This document shows positions 1-6,237 of a stretch of DNA of 8,570 bases, in pieces. The notes below the pieces were generated by a model that ran no database searches, was not told the origin of the DNA, and saw only the letters and a list, made by a program, of their open reading frames with translations. Numbering within the stretch: position 1 is the first letter of the stretch; each line of letters opens with the position of its first letter. The position numbers were made by a program, and so were the translations under genes. Source of the DNA: Moraxellaceae bacterium (GTDB lineage Bacteria > Pseudomonadota > Gammaproteobacteria > Pseudomonadales > Ketobacteraceae); NCBI GenBank assembly GCA_002402125.1, contig NVVG01000199.1, positions 1-8,570 of the forward strand, read 5' to 3'.

Positions 1-25
1 TTGTTTATCCACTTGTTATGTGTAA
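1..25 (+). repeat. Right end of an attC-like element, cut by the window edge
   Basis: The window opens with a GTTATGT box at 15-21 followed by GTAAT. This matches the right ends of the complete elements downstream, especially the one closing at 5181-5192. The left arm lies outside the window, so pairing cannot be tested. If right, the first complete unit begins near base 16. Confidence 0.5.
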
Positions 26-211
26 TATGAAGTGGTCGAAAAAAGAGCAATTTTCATATCAACGGAATTACGATAAAGATCAAAATGAGGTTGTCCTGCT
101 ATGAAAACATGTCAACAATTGTAATTTATGATAGTAATCAATCGAGTATGAATCCAAACGAAAATTAACACTCTGAATTCCACCTTCTTTAAAGTAAATT
201 AGTATCTTGAA

Positions 212-225
212 GTGCTATAAAGCAC
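212..225. repeat. Small hairpin upstream of the first lipoprotein gene
   Basis: GTGCT and AGCAC form a perfect 5-bp stem around a 4-nt ATAA loop, 20 bases before the ATG at 245. No T-run follows, so it is not a typical terminator. It could lie in the leader of the lipoprotein mRNA, but a stem this short may be chance. Confidence 0.25.
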
Positions 226-244
226 AACCAATTATTTGCAACTT

Positions 245-895
245 ATGAAAGTTCTTCTTCTCGTACTGCCTGTCATTTTATTCTTGTTTTTTTCCTGTGG
301 AGATGCTGATACCGTAGCTGATAAAATTATGGACTCACCGGATGAGACTAAAGATATGATTGAAGATACGCTTGAAGAAGTTAATGAAGCAGATAAAATT
401 TTTGGAGTCGCATCAGGAAAAATAACATTCGAGTATTCTGGAAAATGGACAGGCTCAGAAACGGTTTGGTTTGATCAATACGGGAAGCGTGTTGTTATTG
501 AGCAGGACATACATCATTCTGCCAAGAACCATAATAAGGTTAAGATGATCTGGACTGGTGATAAGGAAACATCCTATAATTGCAAGTATATCTCAATGGG
601 GGAGGAAAAGAATTCAAGTGATAATGCATTTCTACGTCCTAAAGACACTGAGCTATCTCTTTTTTCTCATGGTGATGTAGCGCAATTAAGTTATTCATAT
701 GATCAATTGGGTGATAAAATGATTGTTAACAAGCAAGCGAGCGGTTGGAAGAGCAAATCACATAATATTGAAGGATGGATATGGAAAGGTATCGACCTTG
801 AATACAACAATATGGGAGTGATAAAAAAGGCGACAAGCTTCGAAAATTTGAAATCAATTCCCAACGATCAACTTGATCCAAATAAGGGGTTTTAA
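245..895 (+). CDS. Uncharacterised lipoprotein of 216 residues
   Basis: The ATG at 245 is preferred over the in-frame TTG at 236 because it opens directly into a signal peptide. Residues 2-16 are hydrophobic and end in a lipobox (L-F-F-S-C) with the lipidated cysteine at residue 18. The mature part starts with an acidic, probably flexible linker (about 19-50), then a beta-rich body. Within the body, the run around GKITFEYSGKW, the YGKR motif and a WIWKGIDLEY strand near the C-terminus recall Bacteroidota lipoproteins of the DUF4412 / LolA-like type. That relation is from memory of the pattern and is tentative. The gene is alone in its unit, with a non-coding leader of about 220 bases and an attC-like element 105 bases downstream. 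No function can be assigned beyond an envelope lipoprotein. Confidence 0.85.
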   Translation: MKVLLLVLPVILFLFFSCGDADTVADKIMDSPDETKDMIEDTLEEVNEADKIFGVASGKITFEYSGKWTGSETVWFDQYGKRVVIEQDIHHSAKNHNKVKMIWTGDKETSYNCKYISMGEEKNSSDNAFLRPKDTELSLFSHGDVAQLSYSYDQLGDKMIVNKQASGWKSKSHNIEGWIWKGIDLEYNNMGVIKKATSFENLKSIPNDQLDPNKGF

Positions 896-999
896 ATCCG
901 ACATTATTGAATAATTGAGTATCGTGTATTTGAAGACCTATTAGAAGAAAATGATGCCGATATTTTTGATTTAAGTAGAGACTTAACGATATAACAACA

Positions 1000-1068
1000 C
1001 ACATAACACTGTATATGAAATCATAGTACCCTTCGGGATACTACGCTTCAGATACTAATCGTTAGGTG
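1000..1068 (+). repeat. attC-like inverted repeat A
   Basis: The left arm has CACATAAC at 1000-1007 and GTATATGAA at 1011-1019. The right arm has TTCAGATAC at 1047-1055 and GTTAGGTG at 1061-1068. The outer boxes pair (one mismatch), are separated from the inner boxes by an unequal unpaired spacer, and the inner arms pair with one mismatch. The stem continues through TAGTACCC (1024-1031) and GGGATACTA (1035-1043) around a 3-4 nt TTC(G) apex. GTTAGGT fits the integron R' consensus GTTRRRY exactly; the left box ACATAAC has one departure from RYYYAAC. It is homologous in sequence to element E. It might also end transcripts, although no T-run follows. Confidence 0.75.
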
Positions 1069-1217
1069 CAATTAACCATGACTTGCTAAACAACTATTCT
1101 CGTAACCCATAATTTGATTCCCAAAGTGCGTAATAATTGAGGTTTAATAATTACCTTTTGTCAATAGTTAACAATTCGTGCTCCATCACTTGCCCCCTTG
1201 AACTTAGCTTAAATAGC

Positions 1218-1613
1218 ATGAAAACAACATTAGTATTACTCGTCTTATCTCTTTGCAGTTATAGTCAAGCTCAAAACAAGAACTGCGATTGCAGTAATCT
1301 TGAGAGACTTGGTGAAATTTATCAAGATACAATCTCAAATTTTTCACTCGAAAATGATGGAGATACTACTAGGTGGATGGCACTATTGTTTATTCGGAAA
1401 AGTTATTTTTCGACTTGTTTAAAGGGGAAAAGAAAAAGATATGTTAGGAATATTTTTGGTCCTGAAGATCTAATCATGAGGAAAGAATCTTTAAGTCGTG
1501 ATGATTGTCGCTCCGAATTTATTTATTATAATTCCAACGATGATCTTGGATACACTTCAATATCGTTTGACAAACGACGACGAGTGAAGTACATGCAAAC
1601 AATTTCATATTAA
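1218..1613 (+). CDS. Small secreted protein, possible BamE-like layout
   Basis: This 131-residue protein is started at ATG 1218 because residues 1-19 are then a clean signal peptide (MKTTLVL..., cleavage after the SQAQ run). The in-frame TTG at 1137 would put 27 non-hydrophobic residues in front of it. The mature protein starts Cys-rich (NCDC, residues 22-25). It has an amphipathic region around a TRWMALL motif, then a GKRKRYVRNIFGPEDL segment and a beta-rich end (FIYYNSNDD, ISFDKRRRVKYM). The order helix, K-rich helix with a G-P turn, then three strands resembles the small BamE/SmpA-like fold, but I recognise no family with certainty. It follows 157 bases after the GTT box of element A and is the only gene of its unit. 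It is probably periplasmic or exported. Confidence 0.75.
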   Translation: MKTTLVLLVLSLCSYSQAQNKNCDCSNLERLGEIYQDTISNFSLENDGDTTRWMALLFIRKSYFSTCLKGKRKRYVRNIFGPEDLIMRKESLSRDDCRSEFIYYNSNDDLGYTSISFDKRRRVKYMQTISY

Positions 1614-1762
1614 GGAGTAGTGTTCCACAAAAAAATGACAAATGAAATTTCATAAGTTACTAGGAGAATTCAGCTCGGATTGGCAAGATAATTTGCGAGT
1701 CTTATAACCGATAAGCACTAGAGTTCTTGAAATTCAGATATTTCCAATCGAAATAATAAAGC

Positions 1763-1895
1763 ACCTAACAAAGGCTTAAAAGGCATACGGGGCTTATGCT
1801 TCGTTATATCACTTAAGTTTAGAAAATCATTCCTATCTTCGGAAAACAAGTCTTAGTTAGAAGTCCGTACGACTTTCTAGCCTCAGCCGTTGGCT
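1763..1895 (+). repeat. attC-like inverted repeat B
   Basis: ACCTAAC at 1763-1769 is a perfect match to the R'' consensus RYYYAAC. The right box GTTGGCT at 1889-1895 fits GTTRRRY with one change. Just inside, the left AGGCTTAAAAGGCATACGG pairs along its length with the right arm around CCGTACGACTTTCTAGCCT (near 1865-1883) with few mismatches. About 70 bases of central loop sequence separate the two arms. The extended right end reads GTTGGCTACAAT, the same 12-base pattern that closes elements A, D and E. The next gene starts at 1909, only 13 bases later, leaving little room for an own promoter. Confidence 0.72.
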
Positions 1896-1908
1896 ACAAT
1901 CAAAGAAA

Positions 1909-2559
1909 ATGAAACAATTTATTATTATATTATTTTGTTTAAGTCACAGTTTATTTGGCCAAACGTCTCATTCATTAGAATTTAATAAGGAACTTTCCGA
2001 TTCAATAATTAGAATGGGGAAACTTGACCAAACTGCTTCAGGACTTCCTATAAATGAAATGACCTGGGATGAATTTACCATATATAAGGATAGTATTTTT
2101 CACTTGAATTACTCTCGAATCAAGACAATATTTAATTCTCACGGTTATTTAGGATATAAAGAAATTGGGCAATCTGCGGAAACTTATTATTGGGTAATCA
2201 TTCAACATTGTGATTTTAACACAACTTTTCAGTCAAACGTACTAGTTTCTATGAAAACTCAAGTTGATAAAAATAATGCAAACTCTAGACATTATGGATT
2301 ATTATATGACCGAGTAATGATTAATTCTGGGGGAAAACAGCTTTATGGAACCCAAGTTCAATACTACACAGAAACAGGACAGGCTTACCCTAAAACACTA
2401 GAAGACATTTTAAATGTCAATTTAATCCGTAAAGAATTAGGTTTTGAATCTTTAGAGAAATACTTGAATCAAATGACAATTAGCCATTTTAATATGAATA
2501 AAGAATCTTTGAAATCGAGAGGTATATTAACACCCTTATTATATGAAATAATTGAATAG
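1909..2559 (+). CDS. Secreted DUF6624-like protein
   Basis: This is a 216-residue protein with an N-terminal signal peptide (MKQFIIILFCLSHSLFGQ, cleavage probably after residue 18). The body matches the pattern I know for DUF6624 proteins: a tryptophan-led WVIIQHCD segment (W at about 94), then a FQ... helix, a LLYDRVMINSGGKQLYGTQ core (residues about 131-149), and a P-x-x-LEDILNVN...RKELGFESLEKYL end. The D-R and Q-L-Y-G-T-Q residues are the most conserved part of that family as I remember it. The biochemical role of DUF6624 is not known to me. It lies between elements B and C as the only gene of its unit, and its ATG is 20 bases after the boundary box. The A-rich leader AAAGAAAATG is typical of Bacteroidota starts. 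Confidence 0.85.
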   Translation: MKQFIIILFCLSHSLFGQTSHSLEFNKELSDSIIRMGKLDQTASGLPINEMTWDEFTIYKDSIFHLNYSRIKTIFNSHGYLGYKEIGQSAETYYWVIIQHCDFNTTFQSNVLVSMKTQVDKNNANSRHYGLLYDRVMINSGGKQLYGTQVQYYTETGQAYPKTLEDILNVNLIRKELGFESLEKYLNQMTISHFNMNKESLKSRGILTPLLYEIIE

Positions 2560-2561
2560 TA

Positions 2562-2752
2562 GCTAACAACATGTATAAAACATCGCTATTAAATGCCAAA
2601 CTGAAAGGGCTGTGCTATTTTGGGATTATCGCCCCATGTTTAATTTGGTGTTTAAAATAAAAAAGTTAAAAACAAAATATAATAATGTGGCTCTGTGCTA
2701 AACGGAAGCTTGTACATTTAAAACCGAAACACCTCACATACATATGGTTAGC
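2562..2752 (+). repeat. Long, probably composite attC-like element C
   Basis: The left end GCTAACAACATGTAT (2562-2576) pairs with the right end ATACATATGGTTAGC (2738-2752), leaving a small bulge next to the TAAC/GTTA boxes. At about 190 nt it is longer than its neighbours. Inside is a second hairpin: TTAAATGCCAAACTGAAA (near 2589-2606) against a right arm near 2635-2655. The phrase GGCT(C)TGTGCTA occurs twice, near 2609 and 2692. The duplicated inner phrase suggests two elements joined or partly deleted. The left arm starts 3 bases after the stop codon of the DUF6624-like gene. Confidence 0.6.
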
Positions 2753-2806
2753 AAAAATCAAGAAACGTTTGAAAATATTTGGAACGTTTAATATGGACAT
2801 AAAATC

Positions 2807-3331
2807 ATGAAGAAAATTTATATAACAACGCTGTACATTTTGGCCAATCTTACTCTTTTTGGACAAGTAGATACTACCCAGATTAAATTTGAAGAAAAAA
2901 AATTCAATCTGCCCATGACAAATGAAGTAGCTCGAAAAACGTTTGACTTAGACAAATACCATCAGAATGGACACATTAATAATTGTAAATTTTTAGCGCA
3001 TTTAAAGAATGACAGTACTGTCATCGGAATAACTTTTTATAAAAGGATTTACAAAGAGAATTTAGAGAAATCATTGGAAGTATCTGAATATTCTCGAGAA
3101 AAATATATAGCTGACCTTGAGAAAAAATATGATTCAACGTTTAAGCTGTTAGACATCGAAAATGTAGCTTTTATAAACCCTCAATTTGTGTATCTGGAGC
3201 TTGAGGATGGCAGTGTCATTGTTGTAGGGTCATTGTACTATAATCTCATGTATAATACTTATACTACAGTATCCTTTTTTCATGACATTACAATAAAAGA
3301 GCTTCGCAGTTATCTGAGGAATTATTATTAA
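2807..3331 (+). CDS. Secreted orphan protein
   Basis: This 174-residue protein has a signal peptide at residues 1-20 (MKKIYITTLYILANLTLFGQ, cleavage after G-Q). I do not recognise the family. The mature part begins with a polar stretch (VDTTQIKFEEKKFNLP). A charged, probably helical segment follows (about 80-110, rich in E and K, including YSREKYIADLEKKYDS), then hydrophobic strands (VAFINPQFVYLELEDGSVIVVGSLYYNLMY). There are no catalytic signatures and only one cysteine. It starts 54 bases after the GTT box of element C and ends 8 bases before element D. The start is secure because the signal peptide begins at this ATG and an upstream ATG at 2792 stops after five codons. Confidence 0.8.
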   Translation: MKKIYITTLYILANLTLFGQVDTTQIKFEEKKFNLPMTNEVARKTFDLDKYHQNGHINNCKFLAHLKNDSTVIGITFYKRIYKENLEKSLEVSEYSREKYIADLEKKYDSTFKLLDIENVAFINPQFVYLELEDGSVIVVGSLYYNLMYNTYTTVSFFHDITIKELRSYLRNYY

Positions 3332-3339
3332 TCAACATT

Positions 3340-3391
3340 TGCTAACACGGTATATAGCGCATTAAAACGCGCCATACACTAACCGTTACCC
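3340..3391 (+). repeat. attC-like inverted repeat D
   Basis: This is the shortest and cleanest element, about 52 nt. The left box TGCTAAC (3340-3346) faces GTTACCC (3385-3391). The inner arms GGTATATAGCGC and GCGCCATACAC pair, closed by GCGC (3357-3360) with GCGC (3369-3372) around an 8-nt loop. The right spacer is longer than the left, giving the asymmetric unpaired region seen in A and E. The right end extends as GTTACCCGCAAT, the pattern shared by the other elements. It lies directly after the preceding stop codon and about 90 bases before the next start. Confidence 0.72.
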
Positions 3392-3480
3392 GCAATGTAA
3401 AAAGACAAGAAAATCAATATTAAACGTTACATCACAAAAACAAGTGCGATCTTAGCATTATAATCATTGGCAACAAAAAA

Positions 3481-5043
3481 ATGATAGCAAAGCATTTGAC
3501 CACCCATAATCATCTAAAAACACTTTTAATGACAGACCAATTTCCAACCAAAAAACTTCTTGCTCAACTGCTGTTTATCTTTTTGATATCAGGTGGTTTT
3601 TCAACTTATTCTTTTTCTCAGTCAGCGGGCACTTTAGATAACACTTTTGGCGTAGGCGGTAAAGTAATTACACCTAACGGAACTGGCAATTCTGTAGCTA
3701 TTCAAAGTGATGGGAAAATTTTATTAGGAGGGTCTAATTTAGTTCGATACAATAGTGATGGGACATTGGATAACACTTTTGGCATAGGCGGTAAAGTAAT
3801 TACAGCTTACGGAGCTGGCAATTCTATAGCTATTCAAAGTGATGGGAAAATTTTATTAGGAGGGTCTATTTTAGCTCGATACAATAGTGATGGGACATTG
3901 GATAACACTTTTGGCATAGGGGGCATGGTATTTCCTGGTGATGCCCCAGGTTATTATAACAATGTCCGGAATTCAGTTGTAATTCAGAGTGATGGAAAAA
4001 TTCTGCTAGGAGGATATGGTCAGCATAACACTAATGATAACTCTTATTTTATCATACTTCGATATAATACAGATGGAACCTTAGATAACACTTTCGACAC
4101 AAACGGAGTTGTAACTGGAGGCTTGGGACGAGGTAATTCAATGAGTATATTGAGTGATGGGAAAATTTTGCTAGGAGGTTCATACTACGAGCCATGGAGC
4201 AATACGGGATTTACTATAGAGCGATATAATACTAATGGAACTTTGGATACCACCTTCGGTATAGGCGGAAAAGTAACAACACTTATTTCACCTTATGGTA
4301 AAAGTTATTCAATGGATATTCAGAGCGATGGGAAAATTGTACTGGGAGGATACAGTCGAAGTAGTGGTAGTAGTGAAAATGATTTTACATTGGCAAGATA
4401 TAATAGCAATGGAAGTTTAGATAATACCTTTGGTATAGGCGGAATAATTACCACGCCTGTTGGAGATGGAACTCAGGGCTCAGATAATTCGGTGGTAATT
4501 CAGAGCGATGGAAAAATTATATTGGCTGGAACGTCTAAAGATGGTTCCAACCAAAATCATTTGACATTGGTAGGCTATAATAGCGATGGTACTTTGGATA
4601 CTAACTTTGGTATAGGCGGGAAAACAATTACTCCTATCGGAATTTCTTTTAAAAGCTTCGGTAAATCATTGGGCATTGATAGCAACGGTAAAATTCTACT
4701 AGGGGGCTATGGCTATGCTTTGAACGACTCCACCATTAGCATGGTATTAGTACGGTATAATAGTAATGTAAGTGTTGGAATAGGTTCATTTAAAGAGATA
4801 GATAATAAAATATATCCTAATCCATTTAATTCTTCTACAACAATTCAATTTAGCACGCCAGTATATAAAGCAGAACTAAAGATCTACAATACTTATGGGC
4901 AATTGATAAAACAAATAGAAAATATTTCAGGACAGGAAATACAGCTATCACGTAACAACTTACCAAGTGGGGTATATTTCTTTAAGCTAATGGAAAACAA
5001 TAAAATCATTGTGGCGGATAAATTGATAATTAGTGACGAGTAA
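3481..5043 (+). CDS. T9SS-exported delta-60 repeat beta-propeller protein
   Basis: The product is 520 residues. From ATG 3481 the signal peptide would be about 47 residues; the internal ATG at 3529 gives a more usual 31-residue one (MTDQFPTKKLL..., cleavage near TYSFSQ), so 3529 is a real alternative. Seven delta-60 units follow (about 48-430), each with the S(D/N)GKI(L)LGG core, an RYN(S/T) turn and T(L)DNTFG. Such repeats are predicted to form beta-propellers, and seven units suit one seven-bladed ring. Residues 444-520 are a type A T9SS C-terminal sorting domain (IYPNPF..., LKIYNTYGQ, LPSGVYFFKL, end KLIISDE). That domain directs outer-membrane export and surface attachment or release. The ligand is unknown. 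The gene is alone in its unit between elements D and E. Confidence 0.92.
   Translation: MIAKHLTTHNHLKTLLMTDQFPTKKLLAQLLFIFLISGGFSTYSFSQSAGTLDNTFGVGGKVITPNGTGNSVAIQSDGKILLGGSNLVRYNSDGTLDNTFGIGGKVITAYGAGNSIAIQSDGKILLGGSILARYNSDGTLDNTFGIGGMVFPGDAPGYYNNVRNSVVIQSDGKILLGGYGQHNTNDNSYFIILRYNTDGTLDNTFDTNGVVTGGLGRGNSMSILSDGKILLGGSYYEPWSNTGFTIERYNTNGTLDTTFGIGGKVTTLISPYGKSYSMDIQSDGKIVLGGYSRSSGSSENDFTLARYNSNGSLDNTFGIGGIITTPVGDGTQGSDNSVVIQSDGKIILAGTSKDGSNQNHLTLVGYNSDGTLDTNFGIGGKTITPIGISFKSFGKSLGIDSNGKILLGGYGYALNDSTISMVLVRYNSNVSVGIGSFKEIDNKIYPNPFNSSTTIQFSTPVYKAELKIYNTYGQLIKQIENISGQEIQLSRNNLPSGVYFFKLMENNKIIVADKLIISDE
3637..3920 (+). repeat. Recent 132-bp tandem duplication inside the propeller gene
   Basis: Two consecutive 132-bp units (3637-3768 and 3769-3900, 44 codons each) differ at about seven positions by eye. 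A third copy begins at 3901 and soon diverges. The later repeat units of the same gene are much less alike at the DNA level and carry longer loops. The first two blades therefore look like a recent duplication that adds or replaces a blade in frame. Confidence 0.85.
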
Positions 5044-5120
5044 TTTCTCTCTTTTTGACGTGTTCACATAGACACTTTCTCTCATTATAGACATATACTT
5101 GAATTTAAAGAATAAAAAGC

Positions 5121-5187
5121 GGGTAACACTGTATCTGAAATCATAACACCCTCTGTGGTGCTACGTTTCATATACTAACCGTTATGT
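5121..5187 (+). repeat. attC-like inverted repeat E
   Basis: The left box GGGTAAC (5121-5127) and inner arm GTATCTGAA (5131-5139) pair with TTCATATAC (5167-5175) and GTTATGT (5181-5187). The upper stem ACACC / GTGGTG closes a short loop near 5151-5154. Over its whole length it is homologous to element A, 4.1 kb away and behind an unrelated gene. The upper stem has changed on both sides (TACCC/GGGATA in A, ACACC/GTGGTG here), so the pairing is preserved although the bases differ. The next in-frame ATG is 3 bases after the GTT box. Confidence 0.75.
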
Positions 5188-5211
5188 AGAATGATAACCA
5201 AATCTGACTTC

Positions 5212-5694
5212 ATGAAAATCACTATTGTCCTCACTACCCTTTTGTTATTTGCATGCGCAATGCAAACGAATGGAGAAAATCTAAATGCTATAACTAGCCA
5301 ACAAACACTTACTAGAAAAGCTATTGAAGAAAAATATGATCTGGTCAAACCAATTAAAGAAGATCAGATGATAGGCAAATGGAAACTTATAGCATCATTT
5401 ATGACTGTAGAGATGTCAGATGGAAGTCGAGGGAATACTATTTTAATGGACGACGAGTTGTTATATGATTTCCGAACGAATGGTGTTTACCATATCGACA
5501 ATGAAATAGATCATGATTGGAAATGGGAACTAACTAAAAACAACACAACCTTCTTTGATTGGGGCTATGAAATTGATCCTGAAAATGAAATCGAAGATTA
5601 TGATCAATGGAAAATTAGAATAGGAAATGATACTATGGAGTGGATACTAAAAGTTGATGAAGAGTATGCATATCAAGTTTTAGTAAAACAATAA
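5212..5694 (+). CDS. Lipocalin-like lipoprotein
   Basis: This 160-residue product is started at ATG 5212 rather than 5191, because MKITIVLTTLLLFAC is a compact lipoprotein signal with the lipidated cysteine at residue 15 (lipobox L-F-A-C). The 5191 start adds seven polar residues. The body has features of small Bacteroidota lipocalin-like domains: an early MIGKWKLIASF strand (the G-x-W that opens lipocalin barrels), then a YDFRTNGVYHI strand pair, WKWELTKNN and a WKIRIGNDTMEWILK end. These suit an eight-stranded calycin barrel that binds a small hydrophobic ligand, but this rests on pattern memory only. It is the last gene of the first block; no complete attC-like element follows it, only a left-half fragment near 5699. 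Confidence 0.78.
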   Translation: MKITIVLTTLLLFACAMQTNGENLNAITSQQTLTRKAIEEKYDLVKPIKEDQMIGKWKLIASFMTVEMSDGSRGNTILMDDELLYDFRTNGVYHIDNEIDHDWKWELTKNNTTFFDWGYEIDPENEIEDYDQWKIRIGNDTMEWILKVDEEYAYQVLVKQ

Positions 5695-6237
5695 TTAATC
5701 TACATAACATAGAACTGAGCTAATACTCGCTCCTCGCCCCACCCTTATCAAGCACAATATAGCTAAGAATTCAACTATCATTCTACCTTGGGATAATTCA
5801 CCACATTATTCGATCAAGGATGTGTTGCCCAAATGCAATGAATTCATAAAAAGAGGGGGGCTTGCTATTTTATCCATTTCTGTACTTGTTTTGCTTCCTT
5901 CAAATTAACGGAATAAAGACAGCTTACAAAGGGAATATGCTTTATCTAATTAAACTTTTTACCGCAAATTCGATAAAATGTTCGTGATAAATTGCAATAT
6001 CCACTGAAAACATTGCGCACTTATACCTATTTTAACCTTTCTGTTGTAATTCTCGCAAATTTTATTTCCATATTTCAGAACTGAATTCAACAAAAATGTG
6101 ATTATCTAACAATTTGATTTTACCATTCACTGCTAAAAAATTATGAGACATCTAATTTAAACTGGTGAAAAGCATCTATTCGCGGAAATAATTTCCACTA
6201 ATATATTCTATTAATTAATTTTTAAACTAAACTAAAA
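5695..6237. other. Non-coding stretch with a half attC-like site
   Basis: There is no credible ATG-started gene in these 543 bases. Directly after the lipocalin-like gene, CTACATAACATAGAACTGAG (5700-5719) resembles the left arm of element A, but no matching GTTATG right arm is found. An open frame without a start codon runs from about 5719 to the stop near 5907, with a peptide around ILPWDNSPHY that I cannot assign. A 5-bp CCTTG/CAAGG pair (near 5786-5818) and a six-G run (5855-5860) are also present. The rest is AT-rich sequence leading into the 6238 gene. I see no clear -7/-33 Bacteroidota promoter. Confidence 0.5.
6184..6196. promoter_or_regulatory. GGAAAT-A-ATTTCC palindrome upstream of the orphan gene
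   Basis: Six perfectly inverted bases flank a single A, 41 bases before the ATG at 6238, in an AT-rich leader. The position would suit an operator or a feature of the 5' untranslated region. The short length and low complexity mean chance is a fair explanation. Confidence 0.25.

Noticed and set aside
726..1004. 92-residue minus-strand open frame across the first lipoprotein end
   Set aside because: It is antisense to a well-supported gene, runs through the non-coding gap into element A, and shows no domain or signal pattern.
1000..1068. Simple rho-independent terminators as the full explanation of the inverted repeats
   Set aside because: The hairpins lack following T-runs, have unequal spacers next to the outer boxes, and share conserved bases outside the stem. 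Termination may still be a side effect.
2666..2866. 66-residue minus-strand open frame
   Set aside because: It covers the right half of element C and the start of the 2807 gene in antisense, so it is best read as a shadow.
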